64,000 bases of DNA from Bog-473 sp963828825 (GCA_963828825.1 CAWHGF010000004.1:1054001-1118000), one strand, 5' to 3'; shown: positions 43,781 through 52,990, numbered from the stretch's first letter. Translations and numbers: made by a program. Notes: generated from the letters alone by a model not told the origin.

Positions 43781-44521
43781 CTATCGAGGGCTCTTGGGAT
43801 GCGCTCCAAGAGCGTCTACCCGTCGCAGATGCAATTCGAGATCATTCAATCCACGGGAAGAGCCGATCTCGTAAAATCGTTCCTGCATCTCCAATCCCGC
43901 CAATCGGTGCGACTCACTCAACGTTTTGAACAGGTCCGCCAGATCCGCCACAGCCCCTTCCGGGACCATTGACTCGACGACTCGTCGCTCCCATACCGAG
44001 AGCCCGTAGTCGACGTATTGCATTTCCTCGGGCGGATCCTCGAGTCCCTTCTCATACCGAGTCACCATCGTCCCATCGAACACGGCATTCGGTCTTTCGA
44101 GACCAATGCGATCGCGATAGACCGTCATGAGTACCGGAGCGGTTTGGACGGCGTACGCGGCCTCAATCTCACTCAGGTTAGTTGCAAGGTACGAATCACC
44201 GTAGACTACGAAGAAACTCGGCTCGGCGATTCCTTGATCGACTGTCAATCGCAGGGCACCACCCGTCCCGAGCCTCGCGTCGCCTTCGTCGACATAGCAC
44301 ACTTGTAGCCCGAACCGACTTCCGTTGCCGAGATGCCGCCGTACGAGGTCGCCCCGGTAACCGATGCTCATGACGACTTGCTCGACGCCTTGCGCTGCCA
44401 GCCACGCCAGCTGCCAATCAACAAATGGCCTGTCAGCTACCAGAAGAAGGCATTTGGGCAGACGTTCGGTGTGAGGCAGCATTCTCCGACCGAGCCCGCC
44501 CGCCAGAACGACGCACTGCAT
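43781..44521 (-). CDS. hddC: HddC-like sugar-1-phosphate nucleotidyltransferase
   Basis: NTP-transferase of 246 residues. The N-terminal loop is VVLAGGLGRRMLPHTERLPK (GGxGxR...P), the magnesium/sugar site is FVVYGDSYL and the product-binding segment is EGDARLGTGGALRLT. Its context with GHMP kinase, GmhB and GmhA-like genes fits D-glycero-alpha-D-manno-heptose-1-phosphate guanylyltransferase (HddC), which makes GDP-heptose; mannose- or glucose-1-phosphate specificity is an alternative. It starts one base after the kinase stop (ATG at 44521), so is cotranscribed. Confidence 0.82.
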   Translation of the reverse strand: MQCVVLAGGLGRRMLPHTERLPKCLLLVADRPFVDWQLAWLAAQGVEQVVMSIGYRGDLVRRHLGNGSRFGLQVCYVDEGDARLGTGGALRLTVDQGIAEPSFFVVYGDSYLATNLSEIEAAYAVQTAPVLMTVYRDRIGLERPNAVFDGTMVTRYEKGLEDPPEEMQYVDYGLSVWERRVVESMVPEGAVADLADLFKTLSESHRLAGLEMQERFYEIGSSRGLNDLELHLRRVDALGAHPKSPR

Positions 44522-44522
44522 A

Positions 44523-45503
44523 TCAATCTCGCACGAGGACGACGGAGCCGTCGTGGTCGAATTGAAACCGCACCTCGCTCAGGCCCTGGGCATTCATCGC
44601 CGCGCGAAGTCGATCAGTATCTTTGGTGTAGAACAACAGAAAACCACCGGACCCGGCGCCAACCAGCTTGCCGCCGAGGGCTCCGCTGTCCATCCCCACT
44701 CGGTACCAGTGGTCGATTGCGTCGTTGGACATGGTGGACGATCGGCGCTTCTTGTGTTGCCAGTGCTCATTCATCAGAGCAGCGAACGTAGCGGTGTCAC
44801 CGCGCTGCAGCGCGTCACGGCTCGAATCCCCCAGCTCCTTGATGAAATGCAGGCTGTCCGTGACATCAGCGTCGTCACGTTCCGTGCCGACCCGCTGTTC
44901 TTCGAGAATCGAGTCGGCGTTGCGTGAATAACCCGTGAAGAACATACAGAGATGCTCTTGAAGATCGAGCACGGTGTCGTCCGAAGCTCCAAGAGGCGCG
45001 ACCGCCACCTGGCCATCATGTGCAAGGGTCATGTACTGAAGGCCACCATACGCCGCAGCATATTGATCTTGCTTTCCGACCGGCCGGCCGAGTAGATCCA
45101 TCTCTATATGGCACGCCTCCGCGGCGTTCTGTTCGATGGTACGACTCTGTCGCAGATACGCATAGATCGCTCGTAACAAACCGACCGTGAACGTCCCCGA
45201 AGACCCGAGTCCGGTACTGGCCGGGATGTCTGCCACGCTCACCAGCTCGATAGAGGGTCCGATCGGATGGAGTCGAAGGGCCTCCCGGATGATCGGATGC
45301 TCAATATCATCGATACTCTCAACGCGCTCCAGGCTGGAATACTTGAGGAAATAATCGTCGGTGAACGTGCGGTTGATCGCTATGTAGATGTATCGGTTGA
45401 TGGCCGCCGACAAGACCAGGCCACCAAAACGCTCGTAGTAGGAGGGCAGGTCGGTACCGCCTCCTCCGAGGGTGATGCGCAACGGCGTTCGCGTGATGAT
45501 CAC
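44523..45503 (-). CDS. hddA: HddA-like GHMP kinase (heptose-7-phosphate 1-kinase)
   Basis: GHMP-superfamily kinase of 326 residues. N-terminus: IITRTPLRITLGGGGTDLPS, typical of HddA and not galactokinase. The ATP loop is PASTGLGSSGTFTVGLLRAI. Motif III is GALGGKLVGAGSGGFLLFY. In the family it phosphorylates D-glycero-D-manno-heptose-7-phosphate at C1. The GTG at 45503 overlaps the upstream methyltransferase stop (GTGA). An extended frame upstream to 45548 lies inside that gene. Confidence 0.88.
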   Translation of the reverse strand: MIITRTPLRITLGGGGTDLPSYYERFGGLVLSAAINRYIYIAINRTFTDDYFLKYSSLERVESIDDIEHPIIREALRLHPIGPSIELVSVADIPASTGLGSSGTFTVGLLRAIYAYLRQSRTIEQNAAEACHIEMDLLGRPVGKQDQYAAAYGGLQYMTLAHDGQVAVAPLGASDDTVLDLQEHLCMFFTGYSRNADSILEEQRVGTERDDADVTDSLHFIKELGDSSRDALQRGDTATFAALMNEHWQHKKRRSSTMSNDAIDHWYRVGMDSGALGGKLVGAGSGGFLLFYTKDTDRLRAAMNAQGLSEVRFQFDHDGSVVLVRD

Positions 45504-46294
45504 GAGACAAGATCCGTCGACAGCCGAGCGACCGCAAGCAACTGCCAACCGAAAGGAGACGAGTCGAGATTATACCGAAACGCTCGAGTGAAGAAACGAA
45601 GGGCCGCACCCGACGTGCCCTCATTGAGAGCGGTCTTCGACTGTTCCACGTCAGCGATAAGCCGTTTGCCGCGGACGATCACCAACAATTTGTAGAGATC
45701 GAAAAAGGGAAACCCGGCTCTTTGAACCGTGATGTCTTCGAATCTGCTTTCCTCGAGAAGACGCCGCAAACGCTTTGCAGTGAAGTGGCGCCGATGGCCT
45801 ATGTGGCGATCGAAGGCCGAGCGGGGGCCTCCGGGTACGGTGACGACGAGCCGAGATCCGGGAGCCAAGTAGTCGCTCGCATTGCGTAGTAACACATCAG
45901 GCCGGTCGACATGTTCCAGGACCTCGGAACACACAGCAAGCGTGGCCCGCCCGCGGTCCTCGTCACTGAGCTCTCTCTCCTGCAGAAGGTCACGTTGGGC
46001 GAATGTCACCGACAACCCTCGAGCCCGGGCCATCTGGGTGGCACGCACAACTCCTTCGCCGCTGTTGTCAATACCTCGCACGTCTGCCTGAGGATAGGTC
46101 TCCGCCAAGAGGAGCGTGAACTCGCCCTGGCCACATCCGATTTCCAACACGACGGCGTCTGGCTCGACACTGCCCAACAGACCGAGAATGAGTCGGCTTC
46201 GGTACACAGTGGCGGGGTTGCCCGCCACGGCGTCCCCGAATGTCCCCCAATGTCGATTCCAGTCGTCGCTCTCAGGTTGTCCCGTTGCTTTCAT
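45500..46294 (-). CDS. SAM-dependent methyltransferase
   Basis: Class I methyltransferase of 264 residues. Motif I is VLEIGCGQGEFTLLLAETYP, then RGIDNSGEGVV, VCSEVLEHVDRPDVLL and SRLVVTVPGG. The N-terminus (DDWNRHWGTFG) and GHRRHFTAKRLRRLLEESRF are of the family found in polysaccharide clusters. It sits between the transaldolase and the kinase. O- or N-methylation of a nucleotide sugar or of a terminal sugar of the glycan is likely but unproven. Same operon. Confidence 0.86.
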   Translation of the reverse strand: MKATGQPESDDWNRHWGTFGDAVAGNPATVYRSRLILGLLGSVEPDAVVLEIGCGQGEFTLLLAETYPQADVRGIDNSGEGVVRATQMARARGLSVTFAQRDLLQERELSDEDRGRATLAVCSEVLEHVDRPDVLLRNASDYLAPGSRLVVTVPGGPRSAFDRHIGHRRHFTAKRLRRLLEESRFEDITVQRAGFPFFDLYKLLVIVRGKRLIADVEQSKTALNEGTSGAALRFFTRAFRYNLDSSPFGWQLLAVARLSTDLVS

Positions 46295-46311
46295 CTGCCG
46301 ACCGCGCCGAA

Positions 46312-47040
46312 TTACAGCACGTAGCCCGCGTCGACAGCATCTCGGTAAAACATCTTCACCGTATCGAGCGACACCTCTTCGAGACTTCGGCCAAGACCTC
46401 CCAGCTTCTTGAGAAGATCATGCGTCACCGTGATGATGTGGCACCCCACCGACTCGGCCTGGCACACGTTGAGAACCTCGCGGGGGCTGGCCCAGAGCAA
46501 CTCCAGGTTCGGATGCGGCCGCAACAGCTCGACAGCTCCCGCCATGAGGGGAACCGGGTCACGGCCTGTGTCCGCGATGCGACCGGCAAAAACCGACACC
46601 ACGGCACCGGAACTCTTTGACAATGACTCGGCCACAGTGCGGACCTGGGCCAAGGTGAGGATCCCCGTGACGTTGAGATGCAATCCGTCAGCCGTGAGAT
46701 CTGCGATGAGGGGACTTGAACTGACTCCTTCCGTGTTTGTCACCGGAATCTTGACGTACACATTCTGTCCCCATGAGGAGAGCCGGTGCGCCTGCCGCCT
46801 CATCCCGTCGAAATCATCCGCGCAGACCTCGAAGGAGATCGGCCGGTCCCTCACGTGATCGAGCACCTTCCGGGCGAAGCCCTCGTAGTCCTCGATCCCC
46901 GCCTTACGCATGAGAGTCGGGTTGGTGGTGAATCCGCTGAGCACAGGGTCGGCAGCGAGCTCGAGGATCCCCTCGAGGTCGGCACCATCGGCAAAGACCT
47001 TTATCCGCAAACCGCTCCCCCACCCGACTTCCCGCTCCAT
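46312..47040 (-). CDS. Transaldolase
   Basis: Schiff-base class I aldolase of the short transaldolase/FSA-like type, 242 residues. Motifs: KVFADGADLEGIL, GFTTNPTLMRKAGI (the substrate loop) and QNVYVKIPVTNTEG with the Schiff-base Lys. VFAGRIADTGRDP and LLWASPREVLNVCQAE are further family segments. In a heptose operon it could make sedoheptulose-7-phosphate from fructose-6-phosphate and erythrose-4-phosphate, the substrate of GmhA. It overlaps the GmhB gene by 40 bases in another frame; start ATG 47040 with a later TTG possible. Confidence 0.88.
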   Translation of the reverse strand: MEREVGWGSGLRIKVFADGADLEGILELAADPVLSGFTTNPTLMRKAGIEDYEGFARKVLDHVRDRPISFEVCADDFDGMRRQAHRLSSWGQNVYVKIPVTNTEGVSSSPLIADLTADGLHLNVTGILTLAQVRTVAESLSKSSGAVVSVFAGRIADTGRDPVPLMAGAVELLRPHPNLELLWASPREVLNVCQAESVGCHIITVTHDLLKKLGGLGRSLEEVSLDTVKMFYRDAVDAGYVL

Positions 47041-47600
47041 CGCGCACCACCATATCCCTTGTCTTCGATCCAGCTCACCGCCTTTGCAAGGCCCGTTGTC
47101 ATCACGTCTGCGGACTCCGGCGGGCGTTCGGAGTACTGCCGGTCAATGAAGACGGTCTGGCACCCTGCTCTGCGGCCTGCCTCCACGTCTCGCCAGCGAT
47201 CGCCCACCATGAAGCTGCGACTCAAATCGAGCCCGAGATCGTGAGCGGCGTCGAAGAGGAGTCCGGGAGCGGGCTTACGGCAACGGCATCCGTCCGCGTC
47301 GTCGTGAAAACAGACGTACACCGCCGCGACCGGAAGCTGCCGGCAGAGCTCCCGGTTGATGTCGTCGACGACCTCCCTGCTGTGCGTTCCCCTCGCGACG
47401 TCCGGCTGATTTGTCACCACAACCAGGACGAATCCAGCGACCAGTAGCCGGCGGAGAGAGGCCGCGGCCTCCGGATAGACGTCCAGCTCTCCCAAGGAGC
47501 CGGGCGGGTACGGTCGGCCCTGGCGGATCACGGGCCGGTTGAGCACGCCGTCCCGATCGAGGAACACGGCCGGCCGGCTCTGCACTTCTTCCAAGGTCAT
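47001..47600 (-). CDS. gmhB: D-glycero-D-manno-heptose-1,7-bisphosphate 7-phosphatase (GmhB)
   Basis: HAD phosphatase of 199 residues. Catalytic Asp pair in AVFLDRDGVLN, Ser/Thr in VVVTNQPDVARG, a zinc loop CFHDDADGCRCRKPAPG (Cys-His-Cys-Cys) and the acidic motif FMVGDRWRDVEAG. The zinc loop and length are diagnostic for GmhB/HisB-N-type enzymes; in this context it removes the 7-phosphate of heptose-1,7-bisphosphate. The ATG at 47600 overlaps the stop of the upstream epimerase by four bases. Confidence 0.92.
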   Translation of the reverse strand: MTLEEVQSRPAVFLDRDGVLNRPVIRQGRPYPPGSLGELDVYPEAAASLRRLLVAGFVLVVVTNQPDVARGTHSREVVDDINRELCRQLPVAAVYVCFHDDADGCRCRKPAPGLLFDAAHDLGLDLSRSFMVGDRWRDVEAGRRAGCQTVFIDRQYSERPPESADVMTTGLAKAVSWIEDKGYGGARWSGKSGGGAVCG

Positions 47601-48604
47601 GTGAGCCTTCCCGAAGAGACCTCCTCGAGCATCGACTCCAAGGAGGAGCGCATCGCCTCGCGGGTCGACATCGTGTGCGTCCAGCCGAGGGCTCGCACAC
47701 GCTTGGTGCTCAACCTCATGACCGGGACGTCACCCTTCCATCCTCGGTCCGTGCCGGTGAACTCGAACTCCGTGCACTCAGGATCCAGCCCCATCACTTG
47801 GACGGCCATCCGGGCGATCTCACCCACCGTGACGTAGTCCCCGGTGGCGACGTTGTACGTTGCCACCGGGACCGAATCACGGGTGGCAGCGAGCAGAACG
47901 GCCTCGACGACATCGGCAACATGGATGTAGGACTTGCTCTGTCGGCCATCCCCCAGGATCAAGAGATGTCCCGGTTCGCTCGACAGGCGGCGAAGGAAGT
48001 CATACCCCACTCCATGAGTTTGACGGGGCCCAATGACATTGCCGAACCGAAAGACAAAGCCTCGAAGACCGAACATGTGACAGTACGCGGATATCAAGGC
48101 TTCTCCGGCCAACTTGCTGGCGCCATAGGTGGAGATTGGCAACAAGGGACCATGGTCCTCGTCAACCTCCTCTTCTCCCAGGTCACCGTAGACGCCACTC
48201 CCGGACGCGTACATAATCCGGGTCGCGCCCGACAGCCGCATAGCTTCAAGGACATGGTGGGTCAGCAGGGTGCCGGAGTCGAAATCGATTGCAGGTTCGA
48301 CCGCGGCTCGCGCTATGTCGGGGTTCGATGCCAGGTGTATGACCGAGTCAGTCCCCGCCATCGCGACTGCGAGGCTGTCGAGGTCGGCGGCGTCCCCACG
48401 CACAATACGAAGCTTCTCGTCGCCCTCATGGCGATCGAGATGCCATTCCCGCCCAGAGGAAAAATTGTCAAAGACAGTTACCGATTCGATTGACGCGCTG
48501 GCCAAGAGACGATCGACGAAGTGACTCCCGATGAATCCGGCGCCTCCCACGATGCACACGTTCGAGATTTGAGGAGGACGTTCAATCACTTCAATCCTTC
48601 CCAT
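47597..48604 (-). CDS. NAD-dependent nucleotide-sugar epimerase/dehydratase
   Basis: Extended short-chain dehydrogenase of 335 residues. Rossmann motif CIVGGAGFIGSHFVDRLL, catalytic Ser in YASGSGVYG and YxxxK in STYGASKLAGEAL, then FRFGNVIGPRQTHGVGYD. It belongs to the GalE/GDP-sugar epimerase branch and would act on the GDP-heptose or another nucleotide sugar; direction of epimerisation not known. ATG 48604 chosen (MGRIEVIERPPQISN) over an in-frame ATG at 48664, which lies inside the SIS gene. It overlaps the SIS gene by 19 bases. Confidence 0.9.
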   Translation of the reverse strand: MGRIEVIERPPQISNVCIVGGAGFIGSHFVDRLLASASIESVTVFDNFSSGREWHLDRHEGDEKLRIVRGDAADLDSLAVAMAGTDSVIHLASNPDIARAAVEPAIDFDSGTLLTHHVLEAMRLSGATRIMYASGSGVYGDLGEEEVDEDHGPLLPISTYGASKLAGEALISAYCHMFGLRGFVFRFGNVIGPRQTHGVGYDFLRRLSSEPGHLLILGDGRQSKSYIHVADVVEAVLLAATRDSVPVATYNVATGDYVTVGEIARMAVQVMGLDPECTEFEFTGTDRGWKGDVPVMRLSTKRVRALGWTHTMSTREAMRSSLESMLEEVSSGRLT

Positions 48605-49182
48605 TTGGCACTCTGGCGTGCCAAGAGAGGATGCGTGACGAGCAGGTGCCAGACCACGGCGCACAACCCTTCGGTGTGCGGAGTGACGCGGTCGGGATAC
48701 AAGGGAGGTATCAACACGATGTGGTCAGCCACTTTCGCCGCGAATCCTCCGTTGCGTCCGACGATGCCGAAGATCGACGCGCCGCGAGCTCGTGCCAATT
48801 CCATGGCCGCGACCAGATTGGCGGATACGCCCCGATCAGCATCGCCTCCCCCGACGGACAGCACCAGAAGCGCATCGAGATTCTTGAGGTGGGATCCGTC
48901 CAGCCAATCCGAGAAGACGTTCTTCCAACCATCGTCGTTGATGCGAGCGGTGAGCTCGGAAACATTGTCCGTGGGGGCGTAGGCCTCGAATCCACAGAGC
49001 TTGCGGAAGTCGTTCACGGCATGCGACGCATGACCCGCTGATCCACCGACACCCAGCACAAAGAGGCGACCTCCACGTTCGCGAATTTCAGCCAGTCCCG
49101 ATGCGCTGGCCTCAATCGCCAAGGGATCGATCCGCTTCAACACCTCGATGGATTCCCGGATGAATTCCTCTGTGAAGCTCAC
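48586..49182 (-). CDS. GmhA-like SIS-domain isomerase
   Basis: SIS-fold protein of 198 residues related to phosphoheptose isomerase (GmhA). The phosphosugar loop is VLGVGGSAGHASHAVNDFRK, the second site LLVLSVGGGDADRGVSANLV and the C-terminus HTEGLCAVVWHLLVTHPLL. It is somewhat diverged from enterobacterial GmhA, so I call it GmhA-like. Predicted to convert sedoheptulose-7-phosphate to D-glycero-D-manno-heptose-7-phosphate, the first committed step of the cluster. Begins 39 bases after the GT2-TM gene stop. Confidence 0.83.
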   Translation of the reverse strand: MSFTEEFIRESIEVLKRIDPLAIEASASGLAEIRERGGRLFVLGVGGSAGHASHAVNDFRKLCGFEAYAPTDNVSELTARINDDGWKNVFSDWLDGSHLKNLDALLVLSVGGGDADRGVSANLVAAMELARARGASIFGIVGRNGGFAAKVADHIVLIPPLYPDRVTPHTEGLCAVVWHLLVTHPLLARQSAKWEGLK

Positions 49183-49221
49183 CTAAAAGACCGCCAATCG
49201 GAACCGGGCCAGCGGCTGGTC

Positions 49222-50526
49222 CTAGCCACCATCATCTGATGCCACAGCACCTCGACCAAACTTCACCCCCGTGGCGTGAAGCAGCAGGGTAAAGCAGAAG
49301 GTTGAGAAACCCATGATGACAAACAATAAACCTGTGACCGCCAGGTGGTCCACAGCTGATGCTGGACCGGGAAGCTTGTGGCCACGAACGAAGTATTCGA
49401 TGAGCAGCACGCCAACCAGCAGGGCGCCGGCCGAAAAGAGGGCGAAACTCACGAGGACCGTTCGAGTGTAACGAAAGAGAGCTTTCCAGCGAGCCCCGGA
49501 CTTCGCCGAATAGTCAGACACGACCTGAGCAAGCACTCCGGAGAACGCGCTCTGTAGTCCCAAAACAGCAAGCGTGACTCCGAGCAGTTGCCAATACAGG
49601 CTGAACGTATACGCGCCGATCGTTATTGAGCCAAAACTCAATGGCAGCGTGAGGAGAAGCCCGAGGGCCAACAACGCAAGGCCGGGCTTGAGCATGAAGA
49701 ACTGCGCGCGAAAGACGAACATTGTCCGCAGATTGATCCAGGCAGCCAAGAAAGGGGAAAACCATCCAGACCGTTTGTGATGTGAAACTCTGCCGTCGCG
49801 GTCGCGGTAAAACGTCACCGGTACCTCGGTGGTCCGAAGCTGCATCAAGACCGACTTGAGCACCATCTCCGATGCGTACTCCCACGATTGTGAGGCGAGG
49901 CCCATCCGTTGGAGCGCCTCTTTACTGATGCCGCGCATACCGCAATGAATGTCGGTAAACCGGCTGCCGTAAAGGCGATTCAAGATCCAGGTGGTCAAAG
50001 GAGTTCCGACGTAGCGGTGCAGCGCTGGCATTGCACCGTCTTCGATGCTGCCCAGCCATCGGGAGCCCATAACGAAGTCGTATCCCTCGTGAAGTCTTGC
50101 GACGAAGGGAGCCAACTGTCGAAAGTCATAGGTACAGTCGGCATCACCCATCACGACATATCGCCCGCGAATGTGAGGAACCGCATCTTGATATGCGCGC
50201 CCCAGTCCCCGTTTCGGTGTACGTAACACTCGGGCGCCTCCGGCCAGGGCGAGCTCCGCAGTGCCATCATCCGAGCTGTCGACTATCAGGACTTCACCGC
50301 AGACACCGGCATCGCGAAGACCCTCTTTGCACCACGAGACGAATTCAGAGATGGTGAGCCTCTCGTTGACGGCGGGTACAACGATCGACACTTCGGGATT
50401 CGCGACATCGTGATCGGGAATAAGAAGCTGGTCAACCTGGTCGGGACGGTCGTCACAACCCTTGTCCCCGTCCCGCTCGCTCGCCGACACGATCTCCGAC
50501 ACCTGGCGCCCCTGTTCCCCTCCCAA
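49222..50526 (-). CDS. GT2 glycosyltransferase with C-terminal membrane domain
   Basis: Protein of 434 residues. The GT-A half has VSIVVPAVNERLTISEF, LIVDSSDDGT, GRYVVMGDADCTYDFR (DxD) and IHCGMRGISKEAL. The C-terminal 180 residues contain about four hydrophobic helices (LALLALGLLLTLPLS, LLGVTLAVLGLQSAFSGV and two more), so it is a membrane-anchored polyprenyl-phosphate glycosyltransferase similar to ArnC/GtrB. It likely makes a lipid-linked sugar for the GT-C enzymes nearby. About 40 in-frame N-terminal residues before the fold are low-complexity, so a later start is possible. Confidence 0.86.
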   Translation of the reverse strand: MGGEQGRQVSEIVSASERDGDKGCDDRPDQVDQLLIPDHDVANPEVSIVVPAVNERLTISEFVSWCKEGLRDAGVCGEVLIVDSSDDGTAELALAGGARVLRTPKRGLGRAYQDAVPHIRGRYVVMGDADCTYDFRQLAPFVARLHEGYDFVMGSRWLGSIEDGAMPALHRYVGTPLTTWILNRLYGSRFTDIHCGMRGISKEALQRMGLASQSWEYASEMVLKSVLMQLRTTEVPVTFYRDRDGRVSHHKRSGWFSPFLAAWINLRTMFVFRAQFFMLKPGLALLALGLLLTLPLSFGSITIGAYTFSLYWQLLGVTLAVLGLQSAFSGVLAQVVSDYSAKSGARWKALFRYTRTVLVSFALFSAGALLVGVLLIEYFVRGHKLPGPASAVDHLAVTGLLFVIMGFSTFCFTLLLHATGVKFGRGAVASDDGG

Positions 50527-50587
50527 ACATGTGACGCATGGGATGCGTTTCGAAGCCTCTCACGATCGAGCCGTGTGCAGACCGTAC

Positions 50588-51937
50588 CTACCGACCCAAC
50601 GCTACAGCTGTCGAAGGCGTCGGCTCAATCTCCACCCAGGCCTCTTCCCGGCGTTGCGAGGAAGCTCTTCCACGCGCAATCAAATTATCGATTCCGGCCG
50701 CCGCGAGCAATACCAGGGGCACCTCGGCTGCCGCTCGGTAGCGGGGATCCCCGATCCCTGTTCCAACGGCCACGATGACAGTGACCACAAAGGCTAGGAG
50801 CGGGTACAGGGCGACACGACGGCGGCGAAGCGCTACGGCCCCAATCGCCGCGGGCACGAGCAAAAGCCAGTAGCTGATCATTTCAAGTCGGCTGACTCCC
50901 ACCCAGGTGCCCATCCACTGAGCATCAATGGTCGTCTGCTGGAAGGGGTTCCAGAAACCGAAGGTTCGACCCTCTCTGGCAAAGACGACCAGTGGCACCC
51001 GACTCAAATGGCCTTCTGCGTAAGTGAGCCCGTTGTGCAAATACTTTCCGTCAGAGATCGACTGGTCACCCCCGTAAAAGGGATACAAACAAGACAACTC
51101 GCCATAACCGATATCCGGTCCGTAGTAGGCAGGTTCGCAATTGGCGGTGGCGACGGCAGGTCCAAATCCGTTCGAAAGCAACACTGGTCGCTGGAAACGA
51201 CCGAGATTGAATATGGTCCAGGGCGCGAGCACCAGAAGCAGAACCACGCCCGCAACGACGAGCCAGGTTATGGCCCGACGCCAGTTACCCCGGTTGACCC
51301 CCAGAACGACCGGGATCAAAACAAGAGGGAAGATGAGAATCTGTTCGGACCTGGTCATGGCCATGACTCCGCACAGGCCTCCGAGAACGGCGCACCTTCG
51401 GATCGAGGGGGCATTCCGAAACCTGTAGACCAAGATGAGAAAGACAGCAATTTCGGGCAACAGCAAAGTCTCTGACAGGATGGCCCGCTCGTAGACCCAC
51501 AAACCGGCATAACCGGCGGCGATGCCCGCCGCGAGAAGGCCCACGCGGTCTCCAGCCACTTGTCGGGCACACAATCCCACCAGCAACACCGTGGCGGTTC
51601 CGATGAGGCACGCCAGGACTTGCTGGTGGAACCAACTGTGTTGACCGAACCAGGCCCAAATGGTGAGTACCATCGCCCAAGCAGGAGGACGAAGAGCGTC
51701 TGGACGAAGGGTGGTCGGACTTACGAACCAATGGCCTGCGGCGTTCAGATTCCCCTGGGCGGACCACTCGGAACCATCACCGCCCACCTTCTCGTGCCGG
51801 GAGAGCACAATGACGAGCAGACGCAAACCAAATCCACTTGCCGTGATCAGACCCAGCCACCGCCAGAAGTGCGCCACAAGCTGCGGTTGGGCCACGAACA
51901 ACGGTTTGTCGAGCGGCTGCTCCTCTACGGTTTTCAT
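50588..51937 (-). CDS. GT39/PMT-like membrane glycosyltransferase
   Basis: Polytopic protein of 449 residues with about ten hydrophobic helices. After the first TM (LGLITASGFGLRLLVIVLS) a periplasmic loop carries VGGDGSEWSAQG, and a later loop TTLRPDALRPPAWAMVL, in the style of GT-C (glycosyltransferase family 39) enzymes with acidic loop residues. It would use a polyprenyl-phosphate sugar outside the membrane. ATG 51937 (MKTVEEQPLDKPLF) is the first reasonable start. First gene of the long minus-strand operon; the upstream 600 bases must hold its promoter. Confidence 0.78.
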   Translation of the reverse strand: MKTVEEQPLDKPLFVAQPQLVAHFWRWLGLITASGFGLRLLVIVLSRHEKVGGDGSEWSAQGNLNAAGHWFVSPTTLRPDALRPPAWAMVLTIWAWFGQHSWFHQQVLACLIGTATVLLVGLCARQVAGDRVGLLAAGIAAGYAGLWVYERAILSETLLLPEIAVFLILVYRFRNAPSIRRCAVLGGLCGVMAMTRSEQILIFPLVLIPVVLGVNRGNWRRAITWLVVAGVVLLLVLAPWTIFNLGRFQRPVLLSNGFGPAVATANCEPAYYGPDIGYGELSCLYPFYGGDQSISDGKYLHNGLTYAEGHLSRVPLVVFAREGRTFGFWNPFQQTTIDAQWMGTWVGVSRLEMISYWLLLVPAAIGAVALRRRRVALYPLLAFVVTVIVAVGTGIGDPRYRAAAEVPLVLLAAAGIDNLIARGRASSQRREEAWVEIEPTPSTAVALGR

Positions 51938-52544
51938 CTTGTCCTTCGAGTTCTGACTTAATGTCCCGCGGACCGTATCAGGCCCGCGAAGTCCAGAGGG
52001 ACGTAGACACCGGTGATCCGTATTTGCCCAGTGAGTGCAGGAAGTGCCCAAGCACATTCCAATGAAATCACGCCATCGGGGCTCTCCTGGTTCGTTGAGG
52101 CTCGATTCTCTGTCGAATCGCCAACGGGCTTCTTTGTATGAAGACCAGCCGATCGAGGCCGGAAGCAGATCCCATCGGAACCCGCTTCGACGGGCCTCTC
52201 AATCCGACGCGCCGCCACAACGTATCCCTAGGTTCCCTCAAAGGGCACAGCAATAGCAGTGTCAGCAAAGGAACGGCGGTCACTCAGCCTCGTCACGCCA
52301 GATTTCGACACGGGACGATCACCAGTAAGCCGTAGGCGTCCGTTCTCACCTTGACGAGCTTGTCTGTGTGAGTCGTCAGGCAGTCGGTCTTGTATTCGCG
52401 GGTAACGCTTGTCGACCGTTGTGGAATTCGATGAAACGGTAGTTCGTCATGGAAATCCGAACGCCGTCACGACGACACCCTATATAACGAAAAGTGGTCG
52501 AACGGCGCGGACATCCATGCGCTCATCGATCTAACTCACATCGC
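51938..52544. other. Upstream region of the heptose operon, no gene recognised
   Basis: About 600 bases, AT-richer than the flanks. No ORF with a recognisable domain. Expected to contain the promoter of the ten-gene minus-strand operon; no clear -10/-35 pair stood out. Confidence 0.4.
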
Positions 52545-52990
52545 AGCCGGAACCGCCACCGCACTCGTAAGAAGTATCACGGGAAACCACCCTGTAGCGA
52601 GAGACAAGGTGCTGACGAGTTCACGATGCAGTGATGAATCAGACCATGGCGTAGGCCACGAAAAAAAATCGTAACCAGTCTTCTCCGCCGATCGGCACCG
52701 ATCAGCAACAGTCCGAAAATAAAGGCAAAACACATGACGGATGCCATGATCAAAAGGATCGAGGGTGTCGAAGGCCCATCGGTCCCGAACACGAGTGGGC
52801 AAAGAGACGCCCGCCCGTTGCCTTCAAGACAGCGGGAATGGAGGCGCGCATAAGACGGGTCGCCCGACGCCACGACGTGCATCATCGACGAAGGGGCGTC
52901 TGAGCGGCCCGAAAAGATAGGGACACCCTTGGCAATAACCTCGGCCGATATGGCCGCTAGGCTCGCTTCTTGGCGATGCGGACCGCTGGC
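52545..52990 (-). pseudogene. Possible remnant of a DUF2142-type membrane protein
   Basis: Fragments in two frames. One reads GVPIFSGRSDAPSSMMHVVAS, followed by RLHSRCLEGNGRASLCPLVF and a hydrophobic ILLIMASVMCFAFIFGLLLI. Another ends ELVSTLSLATGWFPVILLTS. The pattern (FSGxDEPxHxxHA-like, then a C-rich loop and TM) recalls the N-terminal part of DUF2142 proteins, one intact member of which lies at 61.3-62.7 kb. Weak; it could also be chance. Confidence 0.3.
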
